Shown here piece after piece: positions 45,199-55,549 of a stretch of 64,000 nt of DNA; the stretch's first letter is position 1; every line of letters begins with the position of its first letter. The notes under the pieces are model-generated. The model was given only the letters and a program-made list of their open reading frames with translations. It searched no databases and had not been told where the DNA came from. Source of the DNA: Belnapia moabensis DSM 16746 (GTDB lineage: Bacteria > Pseudomonadota > Alphaproteobacteria > Acetobacterales > Acetobacteraceae); the NCBI RefSeq assembly GCF_000745835.1, contig NZ_JQKB01000001.1, forward strand, positions 124,001 through 188,000, in the 5' to 3' direction. Position numbers and translations under genes: made by a program.

Positions 45199-45624
45199 TC
45201 AAGCGGCAGCGATGCGTCCCGGCAGGCCGAGCCGCCGCCACTCGATCACCGGGCAGCGATCCTGCACGAAGCGCAGCCCCGCTGCCCGCGCCCGCTCGCC
45301 GGCCGCGTCATCGCGCACGTCAAGCTGCAACCAGACGCTGCGGGCGCCGAGGCGAATCGCCTCGTCCACCACCGCCCCCGCCTCCTCGCTGCGGCGGAAG
45401 ACATCAACCATGTCGAGCGACCCGGCCGCCTCCAGGCTCGGCGCCACCGCGGCCCCATGCAGCACCCCGCCGGCGAGGCCGGGATTGACCGGCGTCACCG
45501 TGTAGCCGCGCTCCACGAGGAAGCCGGCAACTCCGTAGCTCGGCCGCTCCGGCCGCGCCGAGGCGCCGACCACGGCGATGCGTCTGGTGGTCATCAGGAT
45601 GTCGCGGATATCATCGTCGCTCAT
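45199..45624 (-). CDS. CoA-binding (YccU-type) protein
   Basis: 141 residues, a single Rossmann-like CoA_binding domain: RRIAVVGASARPERPSYGV, then VTPVNPG, IRLGARSVWLQLDV and DRCPVIEW near the end. The layout is that of YccU, a stand-alone relative of succinyl-CoA synthetase alpha. GGAGGCGAGG precedes the ATG at 45624. Role unknown. It sits 58 bases from the tRNA gene on the other strand. Confidence 0.86.
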   Translation of the reverse strand: MSDDDIRDILMTTRRIAVVGASARPERPSYGVAGFLVERGYTVTPVNPGLAGGVLHGAAVAPSLEAAGSLDMVDVFRRSEEAGAVVDEAIRLGARSVWLQLDVRDDAAGERARAAGLRFVQDRCPVIEWRRLGLPGRIAAA

Positions 45625-45682
45625 GGACCTCGCCTCCGGTGCTTGCCTTCCGCCGCGCCGCCCGGCATTCCTCACCGGGCGA

Positions 45683-45755
45683 GGGCCTGTAGCTCAATGG
45701 TCAGAGCGGACCGCTCATAACGGTTTGGTTGCAGGTTCGAGTCCTGCCGGGCCCA
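45683..45755 (+). tRNA. tRNA with CAT anticodon, probably tRNA-Ile2 (lysidine type)
   Basis: Acceptor GGGCCTG pairs with CGGGCCC (one T-G), D arm GCTC/GAGC, anticodon stem GACCG/CGGTT with loop CTCATAA (CAT at 45716-45718), T arm GCAGG/CCTGC, discriminator A, no encoded CCA. C4-G69 and C5-G68 are recognition elements of TilS, which converts CAT to a reader of AUA, favouring Ile2 over elongator Met. Initiator Met is excluded by the paired 1-72 end. Confidence 0.9.
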
Positions 45756-45759
45756 TCGC

Positions 45760-46605
45760 TCATTGACCGATACTCACCGTCGCCGTCCGTCCCGGCAACA
45801 GCCGCACCCCCTGCGGCACGCTGTCGATGGCGATCCGCACCGGCACCCGCTGGGCCAGCCGCACCCAGCTGAAGGTCGGGTTGACGGTGGCCAGCAGGTT
45901 GGGCCCGGCCGCCCGGTCGCGGTCCTCGATGCCGCCGGCGATGCTGGCGACATGGCCGCGGATATCCGCCCACTCCCCCATCAGCCTCACCTGCGCCGGG
46001 GCGCCCGGGGCAATTCGCGGCAGCTTGGTCTCCTCGAAATACCCCTCGATGCGGATGGTGTCCCGGTCCACCAGCGCCAGCACCGCTCGTCCTGCCGTCA
46101 CGTAATCCCCCGGCCGCAGCTCCAGGTTGGTCACAGTCCCACTGACCGGCGCCATGACCCGTGACCGCTCTAGGTTGAGCCGCGCCACGTCCCGCTCGGC
46201 GATCGCCTGGGCATAGGCCGCCGCCGCCTGGTTGGCATCCGAAACCGCCCGCTCCTGCGTCTGCACCGAGACCACGCTCTGGTCCAGCCGCGTCACTCGC
46301 CGGGCATCCCGCTGCAACTGCTGCAAGGCCTCCCAACGGGCTTGCGCCGCCGCATCCGCCTGCTGCACCGCCAGCTCGAAGCGCGCCCGGTCTATCTCGA
46401 AGAGCAGCGTCCCCCGCTCCACCACTTGGTTGTCCTGCACCGCGACGGTTGCGACCAGTCCCGAGACATCCGGCGTGACGCCGACCACATCCGCCCGCAC
46501 CCGCCCGTCCCGCGTCCAGGGCGCCAGGATGTAGTAGTCCCAGAGCTGCCAGCCGACGAGGCCAGCGAGTGCTACGGCGAGCAGGGTCAGGGCAAGGCGC
46601 TTCAT
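45760..46605 (-). CDS. HlyD/EmrA-like periplasmic adaptor (AaeA type)
   Basis: 281 residues. An N-terminal membrane anchor is followed by DGRVRADVVGVTPDVSG, a lipoyl-half motif, an alpha-hairpin and the second half SRVMAPVSGTVTNLELRPGDYV. It couples an inner-membrane pump to an outer-membrane channel. It overlaps the DUF1656 gene by 4 bases, completing an AaeXAB-like order. Its stop lies only 4 bases from the 3' end of the convergent tRNA gene. Confidence 0.9.
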   Translation of the reverse strand: MKRLALTLLAVALAGLVGWQLWDYYILAPWTRDGRVRADVVGVTPDVSGLVATVAVQDNQVVERGTLLFEIDRARFELAVQQADAAAQARWEALQQLQRDARRVTRLDQSVVSVQTQERAVSDANQAAAAYAQAIAERDVARLNLERSRVMAPVSGTVTNLELRPGDYVTAGRAVLALVDRDTIRIEGYFEETKLPRIAPGAPAQVRLMGEWADIRGHVASIAGGIEDRDRAAGPNLLATVNPTFSWVRLAQRVPVRIAIDSVPQGVRLLPGRTATVSIGQ

Positions 46606-46811
46606 GAACCGATCCCATGGACCAACGCGACGATACCGCCGAGCAGAATGAGGAAGAGCGCCGCATCGAAGAGCGGTGCATGCCAGACATGCCGGTAAAG
46701 GCCGGCCCATCGCAGCCCGCGCCGGACCAGCGCCGCCAGCATCAGCGCCAGCACCACCCAGGCAAGCAGCGCCGGGACGAAGACGCCGAGGATGTCGATT
46801 TCCGCGATCAT
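46602..46811 (-). CDS. DUF1656 small membrane protein (AaeX-like)
   Basis: 69 residues, two hydrophobic segments (about 6-28 and 44-66), with IDILGVFVPALLAWV near the start as in DUF1656. Genes of this family sit almost always between FUSC and HlyD genes, as here, with 4-base overlaps on both sides. Probably an accessory of the aromatic-acid efflux pump. Confidence 0.88.
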   Translation of the reverse strand: MIAEIDILGVFVPALLAWVVLALMLAALVRRGLRWAGLYRHVWHAPLFDAALFLILLGGIVALVHGIGS

Positions 46812-48811
46812 GCCGCCTGCGCCACCGGCCCCGGCAGCGCCGGCGGCGCCGCCTCCGGGAACAGCGCCATGCGCAGCCCGGTGAGCGCCAGCGCCGCCGC
46901 CCGTGCCGACGTATCGACCCGCTGGAAGGTGGCGAGCAACGCCGCATCGATCCGCGCCAGCGCCGCCTCCACGGGCACGCTGCCGCGGACCATCCCGGCG
47001 GTTGCCGCAATCGCCGCCTCCACCGACCGTTGTTCCGCCGCCGCCAGCACCGGCGCCACCGCACGCAACCGCAGCAGGTTGAAGGCAGCCCGCAGCTCCG
47101 CCAGCTCCCGCCGGCCCATCGCCGCGGCATCCGCTGCGCCGAGCCGGGCCGAGAGCGCCTCGAACCGGTCGAGCATGGCGGCGGCGATGCGGCGCAGATC
47201 GGCTGTCTGCCGACCCTCGGCCAGCCGCACCAGGTCGCGCCTATCGGCCTCCACCAGCCTTTCCACCCGCCAGGCGACGCCCGCCCCGCGGACCAGGCGG
47301 GTCACTGTCAGCGCCACGCCGAAGCCGAGCATCATGGCGATCCCGCCCTCGAGGAAGCTGTCGAACTCCGCCCCATAGGTCGATTGCAAGGCGAGCAGCG
47401 CGAAGCCATTGATGGCGACGGGCGCCATCCGCGGCTGCAGGGCTGGCATCGCCAGCAGCGCCCCGACCGGCAAGTAGAGCGTCCCCAGAACCAGAACGAG
47501 CGGCACGAAGCCATCCACCATCGGCAGCACAGCGAAGAGCATCAGGCCCGCCAACGCCACGGCGATGGCGGTGCCCTCCATGAAGCGCAGGATGGCCGGC
47601 GCCGGATCGTCGAGCTGGGCGAAGAGGCTCGCTCCGACCGCCGCCATCATCGCCGCCGTCGCCCCGCCCGGCCAGCCGACGAGGACCCAGAAGGCACAGC
47701 AGAGCAACACCGCGAGCGCCGCGGCGAGGCCCGACAGCCCGACCAGCAGCGGGTCGGCATGGCCCGGCAGCCCGGCCGGCGCCGCTGGCACCCGTCCCGC
47801 ATGCTTCGATGCGATGCGCGCCGCATGGGCCTGGCAGGCCACCCAGGTCGCCAGCAACTCCCGCAGCCGAGCGAGCAAGCCCTCGCGCAGCAGGCCCGGC
47901 CAGCCGCCCTCCGCCGCGGCCTCCCGCTCCGCCGCGGCAAGCCGCTCGTCGAGCGAGCGCTGTTCGGCCTGGCCGATCCGTGTCCCGATCGCCGCCGTCA
48001 CTTCCCGCAGCAGCGGCTCGGCGCGGGCTAGGCCGGCCGGGTCGGTCGCCCGCAGCCCCGCCACCCGGTCCGCCGCCGAACTCGCCAGCACCGGCATCCG
48101 CCGCGCCTCGCCTCGCAGCACCGGCAGCCAGCGCAGCGCCGCCCGTCCGCCATCCTCATACCGCGCCTGCTGGAACAGCGTGTCGAGCGCCGTCCCGCCA
48201 ATCGCCAGCCGCCGCCGGTCCTCGGCCAGGTTCGGCAGCTCTCCGCGCAAGGCATCGGCGGTGAGGCGCGCGACCGCCGCCGTCCAGGTCTCCAGCTGCC
48301 GCAGCAGCCGTGGCGTCGCCGGGTTCGGCAGCAGCACCGAATGCAGCGCCCAGGCGCAGGCGATGCCGAGCCCGATCTCCTCCACCCGGAGAAGCGCGGT
48401 GGTGAAGATCGCATCCGGCGCATCCACCGCCGGGAAGCCGATGATCGCCGCCGTATAACCCGCCAGCATGAAGCCGTAGCTGCGCGGCGTCGTATCGAGC
48501 AGCGCCGCGGCTAGGCAGGCCCCCACCCAGAGCGTCATGGCGAGCACCAGCAGCGGCGGAGCATTGACTAGGTTCGGCACCGCCAGCACCGCGAAAGCCG
48601 CCCCGGCGAAGGTTCCGCCCAGCCGCCAGATACCCTTGGCCCGCAACGCCCCCGCCGAAGGCTGTGCCGTCACGTAAACGGTTGTCGCCGCCCAATAGGG
48701 CCGCTCCAGCCCGGTGCCGAAGGCGATGAAGAGCGCAAGGGCCGCCGCGGCGAAGGTGACGAGGGAGAACAGCCACTCCCGCCGTCTAGGCAGCCATTGC
48801 TCCAAAGCCAT
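46808..48811 (-). CDS. FUSC-family efflux pump (AaeB-like)
   Basis: 667 residues from the ATG at 48811. Two sets of membrane helices, at about 10-170 and 360-520, each followed by a soluble alpha-helical domain, give the fusaric-acid-resistance/AaeB layout; RPYWAATTVYVTAQPS is the family start motif. The ribosome site GGAGGG touches this ATG, and a TTG at 48835 is an alternative. It forms an operon with DUF1656 and HlyD. Relatives export aromatic carboxylic acids such as p-hydroxybenzoate; substrate here is inferred only. Confidence 0.9.
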   Translation of the reverse strand: MALEQWLPRRREWLFSLVTFAAAALALFIAFGTGLERPYWAATTVYVTAQPSAGALRAKGIWRLGGTFAGAAFAVLAVPNLVNAPPLLVLAMTLWVGACLAAALLDTTPRSYGFMLAGYTAAIIGFPAVDAPDAIFTTALLRVEEIGLGIACAWALHSVLLPNPATPRLLRQLETWTAAVARLTADALRGELPNLAEDRRRLAIGGTALDTLFQQARYEDGGRAALRWLPVLRGEARRMPVLASSAADRVAGLRATDPAGLARAEPLLREVTAAIGTRIGQAEQRSLDERLAAAEREAAAEGGWPGLLREGLLARLRELLATWVACQAHAARIASKHAGRVPAAPAGLPGHADPLLVGLSGLAAALAVLLCCAFWVLVGWPGGATAAMMAAVGASLFAQLDDPAPAILRFMEGTAIAVALAGLMLFAVLPMVDGFVPLVLVLGTLYLPVGALLAMPALQPRMAPVAINGFALLALQSTYGAEFDSFLEGGIAMMLGFGVALTVTRLVRGAGVAWRVERLVEADRRDLVRLAEGRQTADLRRIAAAMLDRFEALSARLGAADAAAMGRRELAELRAAFNLLRLRAVAPVLAAAEQRSVEAAIAATAGMVRGSVPVEAALARIDAALLATFQRVDTSARAAALALTGLRMALFPEAAPPALPGPVAQAA

Positions 48812-48855
48812 CCCTCCGCGCTGCCAGGCCGGCAACGCGGCGTGGATGGCGCGGT

Positions 48856-49428
48856 TCAGCTCCGCTCCGCCTCCGGCACCGGTACGTCGAAGCCGTTCAG
48901 CGTCACCGAGACCATGCAGTAGAGCCCGACCAGGTAGATCAGCTCGGCCGCTCCATGCTGGCCGAACGCCTCCACCGCCTGCTTGTAGCTCAGCGCCGGC
49001 AGCACTCCGCCATTCACCAGGGCGGAGGCGATGTCATAGGCGATGGCCTGGTCGCGCGGCAGGTCGCTCGGCCGCTGGCCGGCGACGATGGTCGCCAGCG
49101 TGTCGTCGGCGAGGCCGCGCTGCTCGGCGGCGATGACATGCGCGTAGATTTCGTAGGCCGAGTGGAAATGCGCCCCCGTGACGAGGATGGCGATCTCCCG
49201 CACCGGCTTCGGCAGGCTCGTGGAGAAGGAGAGCGCCTTGGTCAGCTCCCAGATCGGCCCGCCGAATTGTGGCTCGTGCAGCCAGGGATTCCACGGGCCG
49301 AGCAGCGCACCATCCTCGTCGATGGTAGCGAAACCCTTGAAATTCTTCTCGATGCCGGCACGCATATCGGCATAGAGCGGCTTTTGCTCCTCGGTCAGGC
49401 TGTCAGGCTTCATCAAGGGAAGGCGCAT
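48856..49428 (-). CDS. Carboxymuconolactone-decarboxylase/AhpD-like protein without the Cys pair
   Basis: 190 residues from the ATG at 49428 (AAAGGA 9 bases upstream). The fold region VREIAILVTGAHFHSAYEIYAHVIAAEQRG aligns with the AhpD/CMD helix pair in two blocks. The motif ExxCxxCxxH is absent: no Cys occurs at those places, so peroxidase chemistry is not expected. Hydrolase, dehalogenase or decarboxylase roles are possible. It is followed in the same direction by the FUSC operon after 44 bases. Confidence 0.82.
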   Translation of the reverse strand: MRLPLMKPDSLTEEQKPLYADMRAGIEKNFKGFATIDEDGALLGPWNPWLHEPQFGGPIWELTKALSFSTSLPKPVREIAILVTGAHFHSAYEIYAHVIAAEQRGLADDTLATIVAGQRPSDLPRDQAIAYDIASALVNGGVLPALSYKQAVEAFGQHGAAELIYLVGLYCMVSVTLNGFDVPVPEAERS

Positions 49429-49590
49429 GGCCGGATCCTTTCGGTTGTGGCGCCTGAACGCGGCCGGGGAGCCGGCGCCGCTTGGCATCGCGTTGATCGG
49501 GGCGCGGACCGTCCCATGCCCGGGCGCCGCTTTCAATCACCGGCCCCCTTCGCTAGAACCACGACCAAACGCCCCCTCAGGACCGATGCC

Positions 49591-51270
<1,680 letters not shown>

Positions 51271-51278
51271 GGGCGGCC

Positions 51279-51803
51279 ATGGGCCATGCGCATCCCGTGC
51301 CGATGCCGGCACGGCTGGTCCGCACCGCGCGGCTGACCCTCGCGCCGCCGGGCAAGGAGAACCTGCCGGACCTTGTCCGGCTGAAAGGCGACCCGCGCGT
51401 CTTCGAGCTGATGCTGCACGGCATCCGCACCTCGGAGATGACCCGGGCCGAACTGGAGGACGACATCGCCTTCTGGTCCCAGCGCGGCTATGGGACATGG
51501 TGCGTCTTCCACACCGAGAGCGGCGAGTTCCTCGGCATCTCCGGCCTGATGGAGCGCCCGGACGGGCGCGGCATCGCGCTCCGCTTTGCCCTCTGGCCGG
51601 AATGCCGCGGCCATGGCTATGCGCGGGAGGCGGCGAAGGCCGGGCTCGAATTCGGCCATCGCGCCGGCCTCGCCCGCATCATCGCCGTCGCCTGGGAGAA
51701 CAACCAAGCCTCCCGCCATGTGCTCGCGGATATCGGCATGGCGGAATGCGACGCCTTCGACTACCGCGATCGCCACATGATCGTCTACGAAAGCCTTAGG
51801 TAG
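51279..51803 (+). CDS. GNAT-family N-acetyltransferase (RimJ/RimL-like)
   Basis: 174 residues. TARLTLAPPGKENLPDL begins the RimJ-type domain, and the acetyl-CoA loop is WPECRGHGYAREAAKAGLEFG. Probably modifies a protein N-terminus, amino group or small molecule. It follows ettA by 8 bases, so co-expression is likely. The opposite-strand reading here has no coding quality. A hairpin lies right after the stop. Confidence 0.88.
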   Translation: MGHAHPVPMPARLVRTARLTLAPPGKENLPDLVRLKGDPRVFELMLHGIRTSEMTRAELEDDIAFWSQRGYGTWCVFHTESGEFLGISGLMERPDGRGIALRFALWPECRGHGYAREAAKAGLEFGHRAGLARIIAVAWENNQASRHVLADIGMAECDAFDYRDRHMIVYESLR

Positions 51804-51805
51804 CA

Positions 51806-51828
51806 GCCCGAGGGGAACAACCTCGGGC
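51806..51828. terminator. Bidirectional hairpin between GNAT and mlaC genes
   Basis: GCCCGAGG and CCTCGGGC form a perfect 8-bp stem with a 7-base loop in the 33-base gap between two convergent genes. T-tracts are weak on both sides, so it may work with Rho. Confidence 0.55.
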
Positions 51829-51836
51829 CGTCCTGT

Positions 51837-52481
51837 TCAGCGCCCCTGCTCGCGCTGCGCGAGCTGCTGGATCTGCCCGCGCATCGCCGTCAGCAGCGCG
51901 GCAACGGAACCGTTGTTGCGCTGGATCACGCTGGAATACTCGCTTCGCTGAGTAAGCCGCAGCGAGGTCCCCTCGGCGATCACATCGACGATCTTCGGCT
52001 GTCCGTTGATTTCCGCCACGCGCCAGTCGAGCGAGAAGGGCGCCGTGTTCGGCCGCTCGATGACGGTGTTGACCAGCACGTCGTCCTCGGTGCGCTGCTG
52101 CGTCCGGCCGAGCGCGAAGCGCACCCCCTGGTATTCGCCGAAGCGGGCTGAGAGGTTGCGGATCAGTGTCTCCTCGAAGAGCTTCAGGTACTCCTGCTGC
52201 TCCTGTGGCGAGGCCTGGCGCCACCAGCGGCCGAGTATGAAGCGGCCGACGCTCTCCACATCCACGGCACGGCGCAGGACGGCGGCAACACGCTGCCGGC
52301 GGGCGGCGATGTCGCGCGTCTGGTCGTTGACCGCCGCCACCAGCTCCTGGCCGGTGGACTGGATGAAGTTGGCGGCGCGGCCGATATCTGCCTGGGCCAT
52401 CGCCGGCCCGGCCAAACCTGCCACGGTGAGGAAGAGGGCCGTGCCAAGCAGGGCACGGCGGTCGAGGTCATGCATGGTCAT
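51837..52481 (-). CDS. mlaC: MlaC/Ttg2D-family phospholipid-binding protein
   Basis: 214 residues. A Tat- or Sec-type signal (RRALLGTALFLTVAGLAGPAMAQ) is followed by the Tol-tol-Ttg2 domain: GRFILGRWWRQASPQEQQEYLKLFEETL in blocks, then SLDWRVAEINGQPKIVDVIAEG. MlaC ferries phospholipid across the periplasm from MlaA to the MlaFEDB pump. GGGAG precedes the ATG. It follows mlaA after 18 bases; mlaFEDB is not in the window. Confidence 0.9.
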   Translation of the reverse strand: MTMHDLDRRALLGTALFLTVAGLAGPAMAQADIGRAANFIQSTGQELVAAVNDQTRDIAARRQRVAAVLRRAVDVESVGRFILGRWWRQASPQEQQEYLKLFEETLIRNLSARFGEYQGVRFALGRTQQRTEDDVLVNTVIERPNTAPFSLDWRVAEINGQPKIVDVIAEGTSLRLTQRSEYSSVIQRNNGSVAALLTAMRGQIQQLAQREQGR

Positions 52482-52499
52482 CTGTCTCCCGGACCGGCC

Positions 52500-53318
52500 T
52501 TACCTGCGCTGCTGGTCCATGCCGGTGCCAACGCCGAATCCCGTACTGGTTGCCGCCGCGGGCGCAACCTCTCCCGCATTGCTGATCTCGGCGGCACGAC
52601 GCTGGCGATAGGCGCTGCGCAGGGTGGAATACGAGTCGAGCGAGGTGCGGTTCACGTCGTCGATGGTGTCGATCAGGCTCTCGCGGGTATCGACCACGGT
52701 CATGCCGGCACGGCCATAGACCAGCCCGTCGACCACCGCGCCCTGGCCGAACCAGCTCAGCGGGTCGGAGACGATGCCGAGGCCGAAGCCCACCAAGTCG
52801 CGCGGGTTGGAGGGACCAATCACGGGTATGAACAGGTAGGGCCCTTCGCCGACGCCCCAGCGCGCGAGCGTCTGGCCGTAATCCTCGGCATGGCCCCGCA
52901 CCCCGAACCAGCTCTCGGCGACATCGAAGATGCCGGCGACGCCCAGCGTCGAGTTGATGACGAAGCGCCCGAGCGTGTCGCCGGCCCGGCGCGGCTCGCC
53001 CTGCAGCATGTCGTTCGCCAGGATCACCGGCGTCCGCAGGTTGCCGAGCACGTTGCGGACCCCTGACCGCACCGGCTGCGGCACCACGGCGCGGTAGCCG
53101 ACCGCCACCGGGCGCAGCGCATACTGGTCAATCGCCTGGTGCACGGCGTAAAGCCGCCGGTTGGTCGGCTCCGCCGGATCGTTGGTCTGCTGGTAGTCGG
53201 CGAGCGCCTCCGGGTCGGAGGCCGGCGGCCGCGTGGCGCAGCCGGCCAGCAGCACGGCCGCCAGCAGCGGGGCGGCAAGGGCAGCCCGGGAAAGGCGGGA
53301 TCTGATCGGCTGACGCAT
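52500..53318 (-). CDS. mlaA: MlaA/VacJ outer-membrane lipoprotein
   Basis: 272 residues from the ATG at 53318. The lipobox LLAGC, then DPAEPTNRRLYAVHQAID, VRSGVRNVLGNLRTPVILANDMLQG and the LARWGVGEGPYLFIPVIGPSN segment are the VacJ signature. MlaA extracts surface phospholipid from the outer membrane. An extended start at 53348 has no ribosome site. A GAGGG 13 bases before 53318 is distant but the best available. With mlaC it forms a two-gene unit. Confidence 0.92.
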   Translation of the reverse strand: MRQPIRSRLSRAALAAPLLAAVLLAGCATRPPASDPEALADYQQTNDPAEPTNRRLYAVHQAIDQYALRPVAVGYRAVVPQPVRSGVRNVLGNLRTPVILANDMLQGEPRRAGDTLGRFVINSTLGVAGIFDVAESWFGVRGHAEDYGQTLARWGVGEGPYLFIPVIGPSNPRDLVGFGLGIVSDPLSWFGQGAVVDGLVYGRAGMTVVDTRESLIDTIDDVNRTSLDSYSTLRSAYRQRRAAEISNAGEVAPAAATSTGFGVGTGMDQQRR

Positions 53319-53519
53319 CGGTCCGGTTGCCCTCGTCGGTCTTGGCATGGTTGCGGAGAAGATAGGGATTCATCGGCAGGATGCCATGCATCCCCATGCC
53401 GTGCCGATAGGCCCACTGCTTAGATGATTGTAGCACTGGTTGGTGTAACCGATAACGCCCCAAACCGTTTCCGTGTATTGCGCTTGCGAAGGTGATCGGC
53501 AATGGGCAGATAACCCGCC

Positions 53520-54476
53520 ATGGATCACGCCCTTCCCGAAGTTCCGCCGCAGGGGACCCTGCAACGCTGGTTGACCGGACCTCGTTTCGGCGGGCTGCCG
53601 AACTTCGCGGACATGCCGCCGCCCAAGCTCTCCTTTGAATTCTTCCCGCCGAAGACCGAGGCGCTCGAGGCCCAGCTCTGGTCCTGCATCCGCCGGCTGG
53701 AGCCGCTGCGCCCGTGCTTCGTCTCCGTTACTTATGGCGCCGGCGGCACCACCCAGGCCCGCACCCACGCGACCGTGGCCCGCATCGTGCGGGAGACGAG
53801 CCTGACGCCGGCCGCCCATCTCACCTGCGTCGGCGCCTCCCGCGGCGAGGTGGACGATGTCGCGCGTGCCTACTGGGATGCCGGGGTGCGGCACATCGTG
53901 GCCCTGCGCGGCGACCCGCCGGCCGGCGCCGAGCGCTACGAGGCGCATCCGGAAGGCTATGCCTATGCCGCCGACCTGGTGGCCGGCCTCGCCCGCATCG
54001 CCCCCTTCGAGATCAGCGTCGCCGCCTATCCGGAGACGCACCCGACGGCACTCTCCTCCGACCACGACCTCGACAACCTGAAGCGGAAGATCGATGCCGG
54101 GGCGACGCGGGCGATCACCCAGTACTTCTTCGACAGCGATGTCTTCCTTCGCTTCCTCGATCGCTGCGCCGCGGCCGGCATCACCCTGCCGATCGTCCCC
54201 GGCATCATGCCGGTCTCCAATTTCAACCAGATGAAAAAATTCTCCGCCATGTGCGGCGCCGGCGTGCCCGCCTGGATGGGTCGGCTCTTCGAGGGGCTGG
54301 ACGAGGATCCAGAGACGCGTCGGATGGTCTCCGTGGTCCTCGCGGCCGAGCAGGTCCGCCTGCTCCAGGCCAATGGCGTTGACGAGTTCCACTTCTACAC
54401 GCTGAACCGGCCGGACCTGGTCTACGCCATCGCCCATATCCTGGGCGCCCGGCCGCAGCCCGTCACTCCACCCTGA
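53520..54476 (+). CDS. metF: Methylenetetrahydrofolate reductase
   Basis: 318 residues. The TIM-barrel marks are KLSFEFFPPKTEALEAQLW, VTYGAGGT, ALRGDPP and the FAD/folate region ITQYFFDSDVF, with HFYTLNRPDLVYAI at the end. It makes 5-methyl-THF for methionine synthesis. The predicted start adds about 35 residues before the conserved region; an internal ATG at 53613 is an alternative, and neither has a strong ribosome site. Its last 14 bases overlap the convergent TctC gene. Confidence 0.92.
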   Translation: MDHALPEVPPQGTLQRWLTGPRFGGLPNFADMPPPKLSFEFFPPKTEALEAQLWSCIRRLEPLRPCFVSVTYGAGGTTQARTHATVARIVRETSLTPAAHLTCVGASRGEVDDVARAYWDAGVRHIVALRGDPPAGAERYEAHPEGYAYAADLVAGLARIAPFEISVAAYPETHPTALSSDHDLDNLKRKIDAGATRAITQYFFDSDVFLRFLDRCAAAGITLPIVPGIMPVSNFNQMKKFSAMCGAGVPAWMGRLFEGLDEDPETRRMVSVVLAAEQVRLLQANGVDEFHFYTLNRPDLVYAIAHILGARPQPVTPP

Positions 54477-55431
54477 TCCCCTCGGCGCGGATGAGGTCCC
54501 CCATCCGCTGACGCTGATCGGCGAAGAAGGCGCCGAACTCGTCCGGCCCGCTGCCGACCGGGATCATGCCGATCTCGCCGAGGCGCTTCACCGCCGCCGG
54601 GTCCCGCATCCCGGCCGCCGCGGCCTCGGCCAGCCGGTTGACCGCCAGCTCCGGCGTCCCCCGCGGCGCGTAGAAGCCGAGCCAGTCATAGATGTCGAAG
54701 CTGGGGAAACCCTGCTCGGCAACGGTCGGCACGGAAGGCAGGTTCACCAGCCGTTCCTTGGTGCTGACGGCAATGCCCCGCAGCCGCCCCTCGATCACCA
54801 GTGGCGCCGCTTGCGGCAGGGTGGAAAAGACGAATTCCGCATCCCCGGCCAGGATTCCCGCCACCGAGGCCGCCCCGCCCCGGTAGGAGACATGGTTAGC
54901 CGTGACCCCCGCCTGCCGCAGCAGCATCGCCGGCGCCAGATGCGTCGCCGTCCCGGTGCCGGAAGAGGCATAGGGAATCTGCCCCGGTGCCGTCCGCAGC
55001 CGCGCCAGCAGCCCCTGCAGGTCCTTGGCCGGGTGGTCCGGCCGCACGACGCAGATCAGCGGCGACTTCACCATCTGGCTGATCGGCAGCAGCGCCGTGG
55101 CGAAATCATAGGGCAGCCCAGGAATCAGCGGGTTGTTCACCGCCCCCGCCGCCGTATCGGCCAGCGCCGTGTAGCCATCCGGCGCCGCCTGGGCGACGAC
55201 CCCGGCCCCGACCGAGCCGCTCGCCCCCGCCCGGTTCTCCAGCACCACCGGCTGGCCCAGCACCTGCTGCATCGCGGGCGCCGCCAGCCGCATCGGGATA
55301 TCCGCCCCGCCCCCCGGCGGCCAGGAGATGACGATACGCACCGGCCTGATTGGCCATGCCTCGGCGCGGGCCAGATGCGGCAGGGCGAGCGCCGCCGCCA
55401 GCAGCGGGCGGCGGGGGATGCGATGCGGCAT
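54463..55431 (-). CDS. TctC/Bug-family periplasmic substrate-binding protein
   Basis: 322 residues from the ATG at 55431 (GGGAGG 7 bases upstream). The signal PRRPLLAAALALPHLARAE is followed by VRIVISWPPGGGADIPMR and VVLENRAGASGSVG. It is somewhat divergent from the other five copies (Trp in place of Phe in the first loop). Its coding end overlaps metF by 14 bases on the opposite strand. It is divergent from the PhyH-type gene across 118 bases, so a shared role is possible. Confidence 0.9.
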   Translation of the reverse strand: MPHRIPRRPLLAAALALPHLARAEAWPIRPVRIVISWPPGGGADIPMRLAAPAMQQVLGQPVVLENRAGASGSVGAGVVAQAAPDGYTALADTAAGAVNNPLIPGLPYDFATALLPISQMVKSPLICVVRPDHPAKDLQGLLARLRTAPGQIPYASSGTGTATHLAPAMLLRQAGVTANHVSYRGGAASVAGILAGDAEFVFSTLPQAAPLVIEGRLRGIAVSTKERLVNLPSVPTVAEQGFPSFDIYDWLGFYAPRGTPELAVNRLAEAAAAGMRDPAAVKRLGEIGMIPVGSGPDEFGAFFADQRQRMGDLIRAEGIRVE

Positions 55432-55549
55432 GGCGAACCTCCCTTGGGCTTTGGCGCTCATCCTGCCGCCAAGCGCCGCAGCCCGAAAGGCTTTGGGCGC
55501 CGGCCGCGTCTGGGCCTACACTCCGCGCAACGCCAAGGAGGAAATGGCG

